Part shown: positions 1-8,200 of the stretch, one piece after another
How positions within the stretch are numbered: position 1 is the first letter of the stretch
How the letters are laid out: the number at the start of each line of letters is the position of its first letter
DNA from: JBFKOL01 sp041628815
Lineage (GTDB): Bacteria; Bacteroidota; Bacteroidia; Chitinophagales; Saprospiraceae
DNA: 8,458 nt
Reading direction: 5' to 3'
NCBI GenBank assembly: GCA_041628815.1
Contig: JBFKOL010000175.1
Location: forward strand, 1 to 8,458
Position numbers and translations under genes: made by a program
Notes under the pieces: model-generated
Database searches by the model: none
What the model saw: the letters and a program-made list of their open reading frames with translations, nothing else
Told to the model about the DNA's origin: nothing

Positions 1-1130
1 AGAAAGCAGATATGGGAATCGTGATAACGGCAAGTCACAATCCCCCAAGTTATAATGGATTCAAACTTAAATCTTCATATGGTGGCCCGACGATTCCCAG
101 CGAAATAGAAGAAGTGGAGTCTATCATTCCGGACACAGTCCTGGGCCATTTGAAACCATTTGAAGAGTTTGTAGCAGGGGGCATGATCGAATTCATTGAC
201 CTCGAACAACTATACATCGATCATGTAGAGGACAACTTTGACCTCAATGCCATCCGCAAAAACGTGAGACTGGCTTATGACGCCATGTATGGCGCAGGGC
301 AAAATGTCATACGGCGTCTTTTTCCCAAAGCAAAACTCTTTCACTGTGAATACAACCCAGGATTCAACGGCAGGGCTCCGGAACCCATCTTAAGAAACCT
401 ACCTGAGATATCAGAGTTCCTCGCTTCAAGCGATTCCTACAACCTGGGGCTGGCAAATGATGGTGACGCTGACAGAATTGGTTTGTTTGACGAAAACGGC
501 AAATTCGTGGATTCACATCACATCCTTTTACTGCTCCTGGTCTATATGTTCAAGCATAAAAAAATGCAGGGAAAAGTTATCGTCACTTTTTCGGTCACCG
601 ATAAAATGACTAAACTGGCTTCTCACTACGGACTGGATATAGAAGTAACCAAAATTGGTTTTAAGTACATAGCTGAAATCATGCAAAAACAGGATGTCCT
701 TGTCGGCGGTGAAGAATCAGGTGGACTGGCAGTGAAGGGGCACATTTCTGAGAGAGACGGTGTCTGGATTGGACTGGTTATCATGGAATTTATGGCAAAA
801 ACCGGTAAATCACTGAATGAGCTGATTCAAGATATCTACAAAATCGTGGGGCCATTTGCCTACAGCAGGGACGATCTCCACCTTAAAGAGGAGAAGAAAC
901 AAACCATTATTCAACATTGCAAATCGGGCAACCTGGAAACAATAGGAGATATGAAAGTGGAGCGCTCAGAAGATATCGATGGATTCAAATATTATCTCCC
1001 CGGGGATAAGTGGGTAATGATAAGACCATCGGGAACTGAACCCGTCCTAAGGGTATATGCGCAGGCCCCTGATATGGACCAGGTAAAAAACTTACTCAAG
1101 AAAACACATGCCACACTGAATGCACTTTGA
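1..1130 (+). CDS. Phosphohexomutase (phosphoglucomutase/phosphomannomutase family), 5' truncated by the window edge
   Basis: This enzyme moves a phosphate between C1 and C6 of a hexose (typically glucose or mannose) through a phosphoserine, feeding sugar-nucleotide and glycogen metabolism in the cytoplasm. The reading frame is open to the first base (Lys-Ala-Asp precede the Met at base 12), so that Met is internal. Counting from it, all four signature loops are visible: the phosphoserine loop TASHNP (residues 6-11, Ser8), the metal-binding loop DGDADR (150-155), the sugar-specificity loop GGEESGG (232-238) and the phosphate-binding loop RPSGTEP (338-344). In this family about 90-100 residues normally precede the serine loop, so the full protein would be roughly 460-470 residues. 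The EESGG form of the specificity loop is more typical of glucose-type phosphoglucomutases than of GlmM. That substrate call is inference, so no symbol is given. The gene converges on the next one with an 18-bp gap. Confidence 0.95.
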   Translation, partial: KADMGIVITASHNPPSYNGFKLKSSYGGPTIPSEIEEVESIIPDTVLGHLKPFEEFVAGGMIEFIDLEQLYIDHVEDNFDLNAIRKNVRLAYDAMYGAGQNVIRRLFPKAKLFHCEYNPGFNGRAPEPILRNLPEISEFLASSDSYNLGLANDGDADRIGLFDENGKFVDSHHILLLLLVYMFKHKKMQGKVIVTFSVTDKMTKLASHYGLDIEVTKIGFKYIAEIMQKQDVLVGGEESGGLAVKGHISERDGVWIGLVIMEFMAKTGKSLNELIQDIYKIVGPFAYSRDDLHLKEEKKQTIIQHCKSGNLETIGDMKVERSEDIDGFKYYLPGDKWVMIRPSGTEPVLRVYAQAPDMDQVKNLLKKTHATLNAL

Positions 1131-1148
1131 TCCTTCTGCTGTATCATC

Positions 1149-2897
1149 TCATTTTGTAAGCCCTATGGCTCTTCCTTCCCGGATGGTTGCACCGTTGGGA
1201 GCAATGGCATGTAAAACGAGCAGGTAAATACCTTCTGGAATGGTTTCACCTGAACCGGCCCTCCCATCCCAAACAAACGAGCCGGTAGTGCCGAGAGATG
1301 TTATGCCAGTTAAGTCAGCTATCCATCGGCCATGTGCATCGTATATTTCAACATAACCGGTGAAATCCGGCCTGGGTAAGGCATAATCAATAGTCATGCG
1401 GTCTCTATAGCCGTCTCCATCCGGAGAAAAAACACGCTGCTGCGTTTCAAAAAAAACACCCTTCAATCCTTCGAGGACGACCACCGAATTGGGCAGTGTA
1501 GGTGTTCCAAACCCTGAAACTTCCGAGGCAGACGTCCAATTGTCGCGATCCCTGGATGACACATTGAGCGAAATTCTTTCCAGGCTCACACCTTTGGGAT
1601 TCATCAGTGCGGGGTGGTGCATATCTTCATCGTAATCCATGGCATCCAATTCAACGCTATCCCAATACAGTGATACATTTCCCCGGTCTACATTGAAAGC
1701 CGGTAAGGGATTGAATACTAAAAAACGATCCTTTATCCTTGGAAAGTGGCGGCGGATTGCCGAAGTATCGGAAGTAATAACAAATATTTCTCCAGGCCCA
1801 ATGATCCAGTATTCATCGATCGTGACGCCCTGATTGTTTTGATGATTGCGTATCATCAGTCCTTCCATTAGCACATGAGCCGGGCTTCTATTGACCACTT
1901 CGATATAATCACTTAATCCATCAGAAGGATTAAATAAAACTTCGTTAATCATTATCTCGGCCTGGACTGGATAAGAAGGTACAATGAGACTCAATGACGT
2001 GTCTATCGCATTGTTGTAAATATCTCTGATTCGGTTCAACACTACCTGGATCCTCTGACCAGATTCCCATTCTTTCGCCGGAAACAAATACAATTTCGAT
2101 CTGCAAGAGTCATAATAAAGAGATTCCAGGTCATATCCATGGGTCAATAAGATCTGGTCTGCTGCCGGCAACATGATAAATTCGTCAAATTCAATTTCCA
2201 CCCTGTCCCTATAGGTATGTACATCTCGTATACCTGGCGATCTCGTGTCTGGTTTCAAAGCCTCCATTGTCAAATCATCAAAATAAAACTTACCAGCCCT
2301 GGTCTTTGTATATCGGCAAAAAATGCCAAACCAGGCCAGCGATTGAGTTACATCCATTGAGCTCGTATCGAAGCCAGGGATGAATAATCGCTTCCCTTGA
2401 CAATCTATCATCACTTCCCAAAATGAAGGTGCTACAAATTGCACTTTCAGTCTGAAAGTGGGCTTGATGCCCAATACCGGATATCGCAATACCTCCAAGA
2501 CCTCTTGTTTACCCCCTTTCACTTGTATGAGCTGCAGCATATCTCTATCTCTAGGTTCTCCAAGTTCTAAGAAAATCGCATTTGCATTTGGATTAAGCGG
2601 TTCCTCGGTCCACAGGTAAAACCTGATCATATTGGAGCTGGATGGATTAAAGTCAAGGCTTATCCAAAGTTCGACAGAAAATGCCGGTAAGGGCTCAAAG
2701 GGCAAGTAGAGTTCTGATGTACCATTTTCGTTGCGATTGATTTTGAGGCGCCCGTCCTCTATAAAAAAATGGTCTACATCACCTGCCCATGGAAGGACAG
2801 TTGCCCAATCTGGGCTTTCAAATTCCGCCCTATACTGGCCGTGAAGCACAAAACAGTTTGTTAATGATAAAAAGAAGACCCAAATTTGTTTTTTCAT
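1149..2897 (-). CDS. Exported lamin-tail-domain protein with C-terminal FlgD/CHU_C-like domain
   Basis: A 582-residue exported protein of unknown substrate. Residues 1-20 form a signal peptide (MKKQ, then a hydrophobic stretch, then LHG before Gln21, a common Bacteroidota cleavage context). Cys15 is preceded by Asn and does not make a good lipobox. Residues about 22-213 resemble a jelly-roll (LamG/concanavalin-like) fold ending in FYFDDLTMEA. Residues about 220-308 look like an SbsA-type Ig-like domain. Residues about 313-415 are a lamin tail domain (IMINEVLFNPSDGLSDYIEVVN). Residues about 488-582 begin VFSPDGDGYRD, contain WDGRAGSGETIPEGIY and match FlgD-Ig/CHU_C-like C-termini, often found on proteins exported by the type IX system. 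The start is fixed: no other Met codon lies between it and the in-frame stop at 2946-2948. AAGGA lies 9 bases upstream. Envelope or cell-surface location is inferred; enzymatic activity is not evident. Confidence 0.9.
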   Translation of the reverse strand: MKKQIWVFFLSLTNCFVLHGQYRAEFESPDWATVLPWAGDVDHFFIEDGRLKINRNENGTSELYLPFEPLPAFSVELWISLDFNPSSSNMIRFYLWTEEPLNPNANAIFLELGEPRDRDMLQLIQVKGGKQEVLEVLRYPVLGIKPTFRLKVQFVAPSFWEVMIDCQGKRLFIPGFDTSSMDVTQSLAWFGIFCRYTKTRAGKFYFDDLTMEALKPDTRSPGIRDVHTYRDRVEIEFDEFIMLPAADQILLTHGYDLESLYYDSCRSKLYLFPAKEWESGQRIQVVLNRIRDIYNNAIDTSLSLIVPSYPVQAEIMINEVLFNPSDGLSDYIEVVNRSPAHVLMEGLMIRNHQNNQGVTIDEYWIIGPGEIFVITSDTSAIRRHFPRIKDRFLVFNPLPAFNVDRGNVSLYWDSVELDAMDYDEDMHHPALMNPKGVSLERISLNVSSRDRDNWTSASEVSGFGTPTLPNSVVVLEGLKGVFFETQQRVFSPDGDGYRDRMTIDYALPRPDFTGYVEIYDAHGRWIADLTGITSLGTTGSFVWDGRAGSGETIPEGIYLLVLHAIAPNGATIREGRAIGLTK

Positions 2898-2911
2898 ACC
2901 CGCTTGTCCTT

Positions 2912-2941
2912 TAAATGTAAGGAGATCCGGTAATAAATCAA
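2912..2941 (-). promoter_or_regulatory. Candidate Bacteroidota-type promoter for the lamin-tail gene
   Basis: Read on the minus strand, TTG (plus-strand 2939-2941) is followed after exactly 19 bases by TACATTTA (2912-2919). The known Bacteroidota primary sigma consensus is TTG-N19-21-TAnnTTTG, so the -7 element matches five of six fixed positions and the spacing is right. Transcription would start just before the AAGGA at 2907-2911, giving a very short leader. The whole element sits in the 50-bp gap shared with the divergent asd gene, and its -33 element lies within 10 bases of the asd start codon. A chance match in an AT-rich gap is possible. Confidence 0.4.
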
Positions 2942-2947
2942 TAATTC

Positions 2948-3967
2948 ATGAAAACTGCAATTGTAGGTGTTACAGGCCTGGTAGGCCAGGTCATGCTTGA
3001 TGTACTTAAGGAAAGCCGGTTGCCGGTGGACGAATTGATTCCCATTGCTTCATCCAAATCGGTGGGTCGCAAGATAAATTTCAAAGGCAGGTCATACCAG
3101 GTCAAGTCACTCGAAGAAGGAGTATCTGCAAAACCGGATATTGCACTGTTTTCTGCCGGGGCATCGGTATCCAAAGAATGGGCTCCTCGTTTTGCCGCAA
3201 ATGGTACATACGTTATCGATAATTCTTCTGCATGGCGTATGGAAAAGCACATTCCGTTGGTAGTGCCGGAAGTAAATGCACATGTCCTGGATACCAATGA
3301 CCATATCATAGCCAACCCCAATTGCAGTACCATTCAGCTGGTGGTGGCTCTAAAGCCACTACACAGCGAATACGGTATCAAAAGGCTTGTTATCTCGACA
3401 TACCAGTCATTTACCGGCACTGGGGTAAAAGCAGTAAAACAATACGAGGCAGAAAGAGACGGTCGCAGCCTGAATGGTGAGGCAGCTTACCCACATCCCA
3501 TTTTTGAAAATTGTCTTCCCCATTGCGATATCTTCTTTGAAAATGGTTATACGAAGGAAGAAATGAAACTTGTCAATGAGACCAGAAAAATACTGGATGA
3601 TCCAGCCATAGCCATCACTGCAACCGCGGTGCGTGTTCCCGTCCAGGGTGGACATTCTGAGTCTGTCAACATAGAGCTGAAAAAAGATTTTGTTTTACAT
3701 GATCTCATTGATGTACTTCACAAAAGTCCTGGACTCGTCGTCATGAATGATCATACACAGAACGAATATCCCATGCCATTGCTGGCCAAAAACCAAAATG
3801 AAGTATTTGTCGGCCGGATTCGCAGGGATGAGTCCATTCCTAATGCCATTAACTGCTGGATTGTAGCGGACAATCTGAGAAAGGGCGCAGCTACCAATGC
3901 GATCCAAATTGCAGAATACCTAATAAAAAGCGAAATTGTAGGAACTAAGAGAACGACTGCAGGATAA
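2948..3967 (+). CDS. asd: Aspartate-semialdehyde dehydrogenase
   Basis: It reduces 4-aspartyl phosphate with NADPH to aspartate semialdehyde, the branch point to lysine/diaminopimelate, threonine and methionine, in the cytoplasm. At 339 residues it has the usual length of the bacterial family. The N-terminal Rossmann loop is GVTGLVG (7-13). The catalytic cysteine is Cys126 in NPNCSTIQ. The phosphate-binding Arg97 lies in NSSAWRM, the conserved glutamine Gln153 in STYQSF, and the substrate Arg229 and catalytic His236 in RVPVQGGHSES. All key residues are present, so it should be active. The start is secure: an in-frame TAA at 2942-2944 lies just upstream and MKTAIVGVTG is the expected N-terminus. 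No Shine-Dalgarno sequence is correctly placed (AAGGAG at 2919-2924 is 23 bases away), which is common in Bacteroidota. It is divergent from the lamin-tail gene and 58 bp ahead of the coiled-coil gene. Confidence 0.97.
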   Translation: MKTAIVGVTGLVGQVMLDVLKESRLPVDELIPIASSKSVGRKINFKGRSYQVKSLEEGVSAKPDIALFSAGASVSKEWAPRFAANGTYVIDNSSAWRMEKHIPLVVPEVNAHVLDTNDHIIANPNCSTIQLVVALKPLHSEYGIKRLVISTYQSFTGTGVKAVKQYEAERDGRSLNGEAAYPHPIFENCLPHCDIFFENGYTKEEMKLVNETRKILDDPAIAITATAVRVPVQGGHSESVNIELKKDFVLHDLIDVLHKSPGLVVMNDHTQNEYPMPLLAKNQNEVFVGRIRRDESIPNAINCWIVADNLRKGAATNAIQIAEYLIKSEIVGTKRTTAG

Positions 3968-3984
3968 GAACAAGACTCTTATCC
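3962..3984 (+). terminator. Inverted repeat over the asd stop codon, possible weak terminator or 3'-end hairpin
   Basis: GGATAAGA (3962-3969) and TCTTATCC (3977-3984) are perfect 8-base inverted copies with a 7-base loop. The left arm contains the asd TAA stop. There is no T-run after the right arm and only three of eight pairs are G-C, so it is not a classic intrinsic terminator. It could attenuate read-through into the next gene, protect the asd 3' end, or be fortuitous. Confidence 0.35.
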
Positions 3985-4025
3985 AATGACTACTAGTGTA
4001 TTATTGAATAAAATCGACGAAGCGA

Positions 4026-5258
4026 ATGAAAACGAAGATTGTACTTTGGGGTCACGATGAGAAAGATGAAAAGGTACTTATCGCAATTGAACTACTCGAA
4101 GACAAAAACAAGGTAAGGGTAATTACATTCCCTGAAAACGTTGCTACAGAAGAATTCTACAATCAAATGATGAATTTGTGGCGTGAAGGTCAACCTGTTC
4201 CATTCCCCGATGGACATGGCGAGATAGAGCGTCCGTTGTCAATGACTGACAACCTTCTTCCCGATACCCTTAAGACCTCAAGAAGCGACATTCTGGCAAG
4301 AGCCAAGACGGAATGGCACTTTGTTGTCCTTTCTGCCAAACTCTACAACTCTTATAGAGATGAATTGGAAGATTTTAAGCTCCGCATCAGCGAGCTTAAC
4401 AGCTTCAATTCGGCCATTTGGGAAGAAATGAAAACTTTTTGGTCCAAGGTGCAACATCAGGTCCGTGAGAAAAATTTGTTCAAAGAACATGCGAATGACC
4501 TGCGTCAAAAAACCAATGCGCTTTTCGATGATTTAAAGACCCTGAAGAAGGCCTTGGACGAAGAATTTGAAAAACGGAGCAAAGAAAATTTAGAAGACTT
4601 TCTCAATAAGCTCGGCGACATTGAAGATAGAATCGAAAAAGGATTGGGACTGCAACCCATCTTCAATGAACTCAAAAACATACAAAGAAAGTTTAGGGAT
4701 ACCAGCTTCACCCGCAAAGACAGAAGCGAAGTCTGGAAACGCCTGGATGGTGCCTTTAAACTGGTTAAAGAAAAGAAATTTGGCAAAAAACAAGGTGACA
4801 GCTCCGCACTAACGAGAATCAACAGGCGTTACCAGGGATTGCTTTCGGCCATATCTAAAATGGAGTCTTCGATCAACCGGGATAAGAAAGAAAAATCGTT
4901 CCAGGAAAAGCGTATTGAAAGCACAGGTGGCCAACTCGAACTTCAGATCCGTCAAGCCAAACTAGCCATGATCGACGAAAGGATCTCCTCCAAAGAGCAG
5001 AAGCTGGATGAAATGGTCAAGACAAAAGAAGAACTCGAGAAAAAAATGGCGATTGAGAAGAAAAAGGAAGAAAAACGCAAGAGCAAAGAACAGCAGGAAG
5101 AGGTACAAGTCAAAGAGGCCACCGCACCCGTCCCTCAGGTTGCTTCAAGCAGTGAAAAAGAATCGGAAGAAGGAAACAGTGAAGACGGTACAACCACCTC
5201 TGAAAGTCCAGAATCCAGTGATGGTAAAAAAACTGGCCCTTCCACAGAAGAAGAATGA
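4026..5258 (+). CDS. Uncharacterised charged coiled-coil protein with a DUF349-like segment
   Basis: I do not recognise a named function. The 410-residue product has no signal peptide or membrane segment and is probably cytoplasmic. Residues 1-100 look like a compact folded module: a beta-strand-like start (TKIVLWGHDEKDEKVLIAIEL), a second strand (VRVITFP), then a proline-rich stretch. Residues 100-210 are strongly helical and charged. Residues about 210-255 (LKNIQRKF, then FTRKDRSEVWKRLDGAF) resemble one DUF349 repeat, a helical unit with an Arg-Lys then Leu/Val-Trp pattern. Residues 265-365 are a Lys/Glu/Gln-rich coiled coil. Residues 366-410 are a low-complexity Ser/Glu/Thr tail, probably disordered. 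The start is firm, because an in-frame TGA at 4005-4007 precedes the only usable ATG. It lies 58 bp after asd on the same strand, so co-transcription is possible. The stop codon is one base from that of the convergent peptidase. The DUF349 link is tentative. Confidence 0.85.
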   Translation: MKTKIVLWGHDEKDEKVLIAIELLEDKNKVRVITFPENVATEEFYNQMMNLWREGQPVPFPDGHGEIERPLSMTDNLLPDTLKTSRSDILARAKTEWHFVVLSAKLYNSYRDELEDFKLRISELNSFNSAIWEEMKTFWSKVQHQVREKNLFKEHANDLRQKTNALFDDLKTLKKALDEEFEKRSKENLEDFLNKLGDIEDRIEKGLGLQPIFNELKNIQRKFRDTSFTRKDRSEVWKRLDGAFKLVKEKKFGKKQGDSSALTRINRRYQGLLSAISKMESSINRDKKEKSFQEKRIESTGGQLELQIRQAKLAMIDERISSKEQKLDEMVKTKEELEKKMAIEKKKEEKRKSKEQQEEVQVKEATAPVPQVASSSEKESEEGNSEDGTTTSESPESSDGKKTGPSTEEE

Positions 5259-5259
5259 A

Positions 5260-8200
5260 TCAAAAGCCTATTGCTACACGTATGGTGAAACGCGTTTTAT
5301 CATCTTTCAAAATCTCCAGATAATACAAACCGGGAGGTAGTTCATCTACCGCAAGAATTTGCTCGTTATTATCTCTCAAATCTTTTGAAGTCACTACCTT
5401 GACAGTATGACCAAGAGGAGACCTAAGTAGAATTCGCTGAAGGGTCCCTTTCTCGTGATTCCAGCTGATTGTGAAGTAGTCCCCAGCTGGATTAGGGAAT
5501 ACGCGAACAGCATCGGTGTTATCAATCAATTCGACTGGTGTTGTCTGATCCTGACCAACGTTCAACAGCGTATTCGATTTAACACAATATTGCTCCGTCG
5601 TGTCCAGGATAGCGCAGGTCTTTGTTTCTAAGACATGCATGTCCATGATCTCGAGATCATCAATGAACCAGCCAGGGGTAGGAATGTTTTCGTCAAACTT
5701 ATCCATAATGTATCTCAACCTCAAATCAATGGTCTCACCAGCCAACGCACTCAAATCAAGAATAACTTCACTCCAGTCTTCTTTTCCCGTATAAGCATCA
5801 ATCTCTTCTTCATAAAGAAAATCACGGGTGATCCTGTCGTTGTAAGGGCCATTGAGAAACCAGGCAAGAGGGACTGCAGTCCATGTAGACCCCTGATCTT
5901 GGGAAATTTCGACTACACCCCCATCAATACCTCTTTGAATATCATAGGTGTGCCAAAATCGCAACCCTGGTCTGACAGGCGACAGTTCTACATCTGTGAG
6001 GACCAAGTAGGCTTCCCCTGAAAGGGTATCACCGGGTACGTTTATTGAAAATATGCCATTTTGCTTCTTTGCCGTGTTAGGCCTCCAACCTTCAACTTCT
6101 GACGATGATTCCATTCTTTGAAACTGCAAGGCACCCTCAAAATCATCGAGGAATATTTCTTTCGATTCACTCCTGTCGGGCAGGATCAACTTATATTGTA
6201 TTTCCATCGACTCACTGCCCGGGAGATTGTCAACCTGAAATGTCACATGACCGTCCCGCACCTCAAACGCCTGTGTTGCCGATGCTTCTTCCACACGTGT
6301 ACCTATTGGCAATTCATCTGTTAAAACCAAGTCCTCAAGATCATCAGCCTTCCCATTGAAAAGAGAAAGAACTACGCGAATGGTGTCACCAGCATCTGCA
6401 GACGCAGCCACCTCCTTATTCAAAAGAATGGCATTGGAACATTCTGGAGGGATGAGAAAACCATTGGTGTTGTCCATACGGTCATCAGGGTCACCACCGG
6501 TCGCATCCGTTCCCATTCCTCGCCTTGCAAACACTTCCCAAATCATACATCGGTTGGCACCCGCATTGAGCATTTCATCGGCCATCAAGATGGCATCCCT
6601 GGATTCGAGAATCCCGGGGTTACAGGATTGAATTTTCATACCGTCAAATACGAGTTGCACGCATTTTACATTGCCAGATCCCGCAATACTCCAGGAAGGG
6701 TCGAAACCATCTCTTTCAATGAACTTCCAATACAAATCCCATAGAGCTGCCGACCATATTTCTCCGACAGCATGGGGGCTTGTTGTCCTCCGGATATGGG
6801 TATGAAGCTGTGGATTGATGGCCATATCCGTTGAATAAGGATACCTTCGGATTCCGGTGCCATTCCCATTTGGATTCACCAGGTAGGTTCCTATAGGACG
6901 CCTTTGATTTCCAATATCGTCGGGCTTGGTAGTCAATACAAGGGCGAGGAAGTCAGACCAGCCCTCGCCTACCTGCTCATCGTTTGTAAGACATGAGGAC
7001 GACATCGGGCCACCTGTAAGCCTGTTTGATATACCGTGAGCATATTCATGGATGACGACACCATTGTCGAAGGATGATGACAATACGCTGACGGGATCCA
7101 GTGTTACGGCTATCTCAGAACCTTGTTCCATAGCCGCTTTGATCACGTCGCAATCTTCTTTGGAAATTAATACCGCAGGAATTGATACTTGCTGGGCATT
7201 ATCAGGAGCTCCCATGTTGATGATACCCTGCCCGGCTACGTTGTTGCAAACAATGCATGCCATTGCACCTGCATTTTCTGCCCTTTCAACTTTGTCTATA
7301 AAAAAGCATTCTCCCCGATCAACAAGAGCAATGTTGCCTTCGATTGCCGCCACATTGACCAAATCAGTGCAAGCATCCGTTGCAATGCTATCGGCATCAT
7401 CTACCAGAACAAGCCTTCCAGGCAAAGATTCCTCTATTCTGGGACCGAACTCAGCCGTGCCTACGTCCAGCCTTCCAGCCAATTCTTCTGGTGAATCTAT
7501 GGACAAGCTATTAGACCCCGTCAACCATGGGTACATAGACATTACAGGGCGAACCCCATCACTTGGTGTAAAAAACGAAGCATTATTCGTGTCATTTCCA
7601 TCAAGTGTATTCGCGATGAGATAATCTTCTCCGGCCCCGCCCTTGTCATAGTTGTTGGCCTGAAAATTTCCGTTGACTTCATCAAACCCGAACCGATAAG
7701 CCCAATCATGAATCAGGTTGCTCCAATAAAAAAGATTCGTCACATCTGCATGAAGGTTTTCCACGCTAGTACCACTTTTGTCATGGGCAAAAATAAATGC
7801 CAGCTCCTCGCCCCCGTCGGGTTCATCTCCGCTGCTTTGATTGTCCGCGTTGTCGTCCTGGAAGGCATGTACATTGTTCCCTCTTGTAATGGTGTATTCC
7901 GGCCCGGGGATACCATCGACATCGTGCCAACCAAAAGGTGAGGCCACAGTATCGCTGGCGTTACGGACAATTTCCTGATCTCCCTGCAATGGGTTTTCAA
8001 GGGGGTAGGGATAAACCAGGTACGAGCTGCCATCCGTCAAAAAATCGAAATTGGAAAGGTTAAACTCAGTATTTGAGCTAATTTCCCTATGGGACAATTG
8101 TCCATCAGGTCCGTCAAACCGACAATACAACGTTTGATTCGACGTCTTGAGAATGCGTCCGTCAGCGACTGCCACCAGCACTACCCAACGATCCGGACTG

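Noticed and set aside
1159..1170. AGCC-CTAT-GGCT mini-hairpin near the end of the lamin-tail gene
   Set aside because: A 4-bp stem inside the coding sequence with no T-tract is too weak to call a terminator.
2881..2897. Lipobox-like Cys15 in the lamin-tail protein
   Set aside because: The residues before Cys15 are Leu-Thr-Asn; Asn at -1 does not fit a lipobox, and a normal signal peptidase I site near residue 20 fits better.
3999..4006. TATTATTG, a possible -7 promoter element for the coiled-coil gene
   Set aside because: It matches five of six fixed positions of TAnnTTTG, but no TTG lies 19-21 bases upstream, so it may be chance in AT-rich sequence.
5008..5340. A 110-codon plus-strand frame overlapping the end of the coiled-coil gene
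   Set aside because: It is a +1 shadow of an A-rich Lys/Glu coding stretch, giving Lys/Arg-rich sequence without family resemblance.
7052..7624. A 190-codon open frame on the plus strand opposite the M36 peptidase
   Set aside because: The translation is Ser/Thr/Pro/Ala-rich with no recognisable motif and lies entirely antisense to the conserved PA and catalytic region, as expected for a shadow frame.
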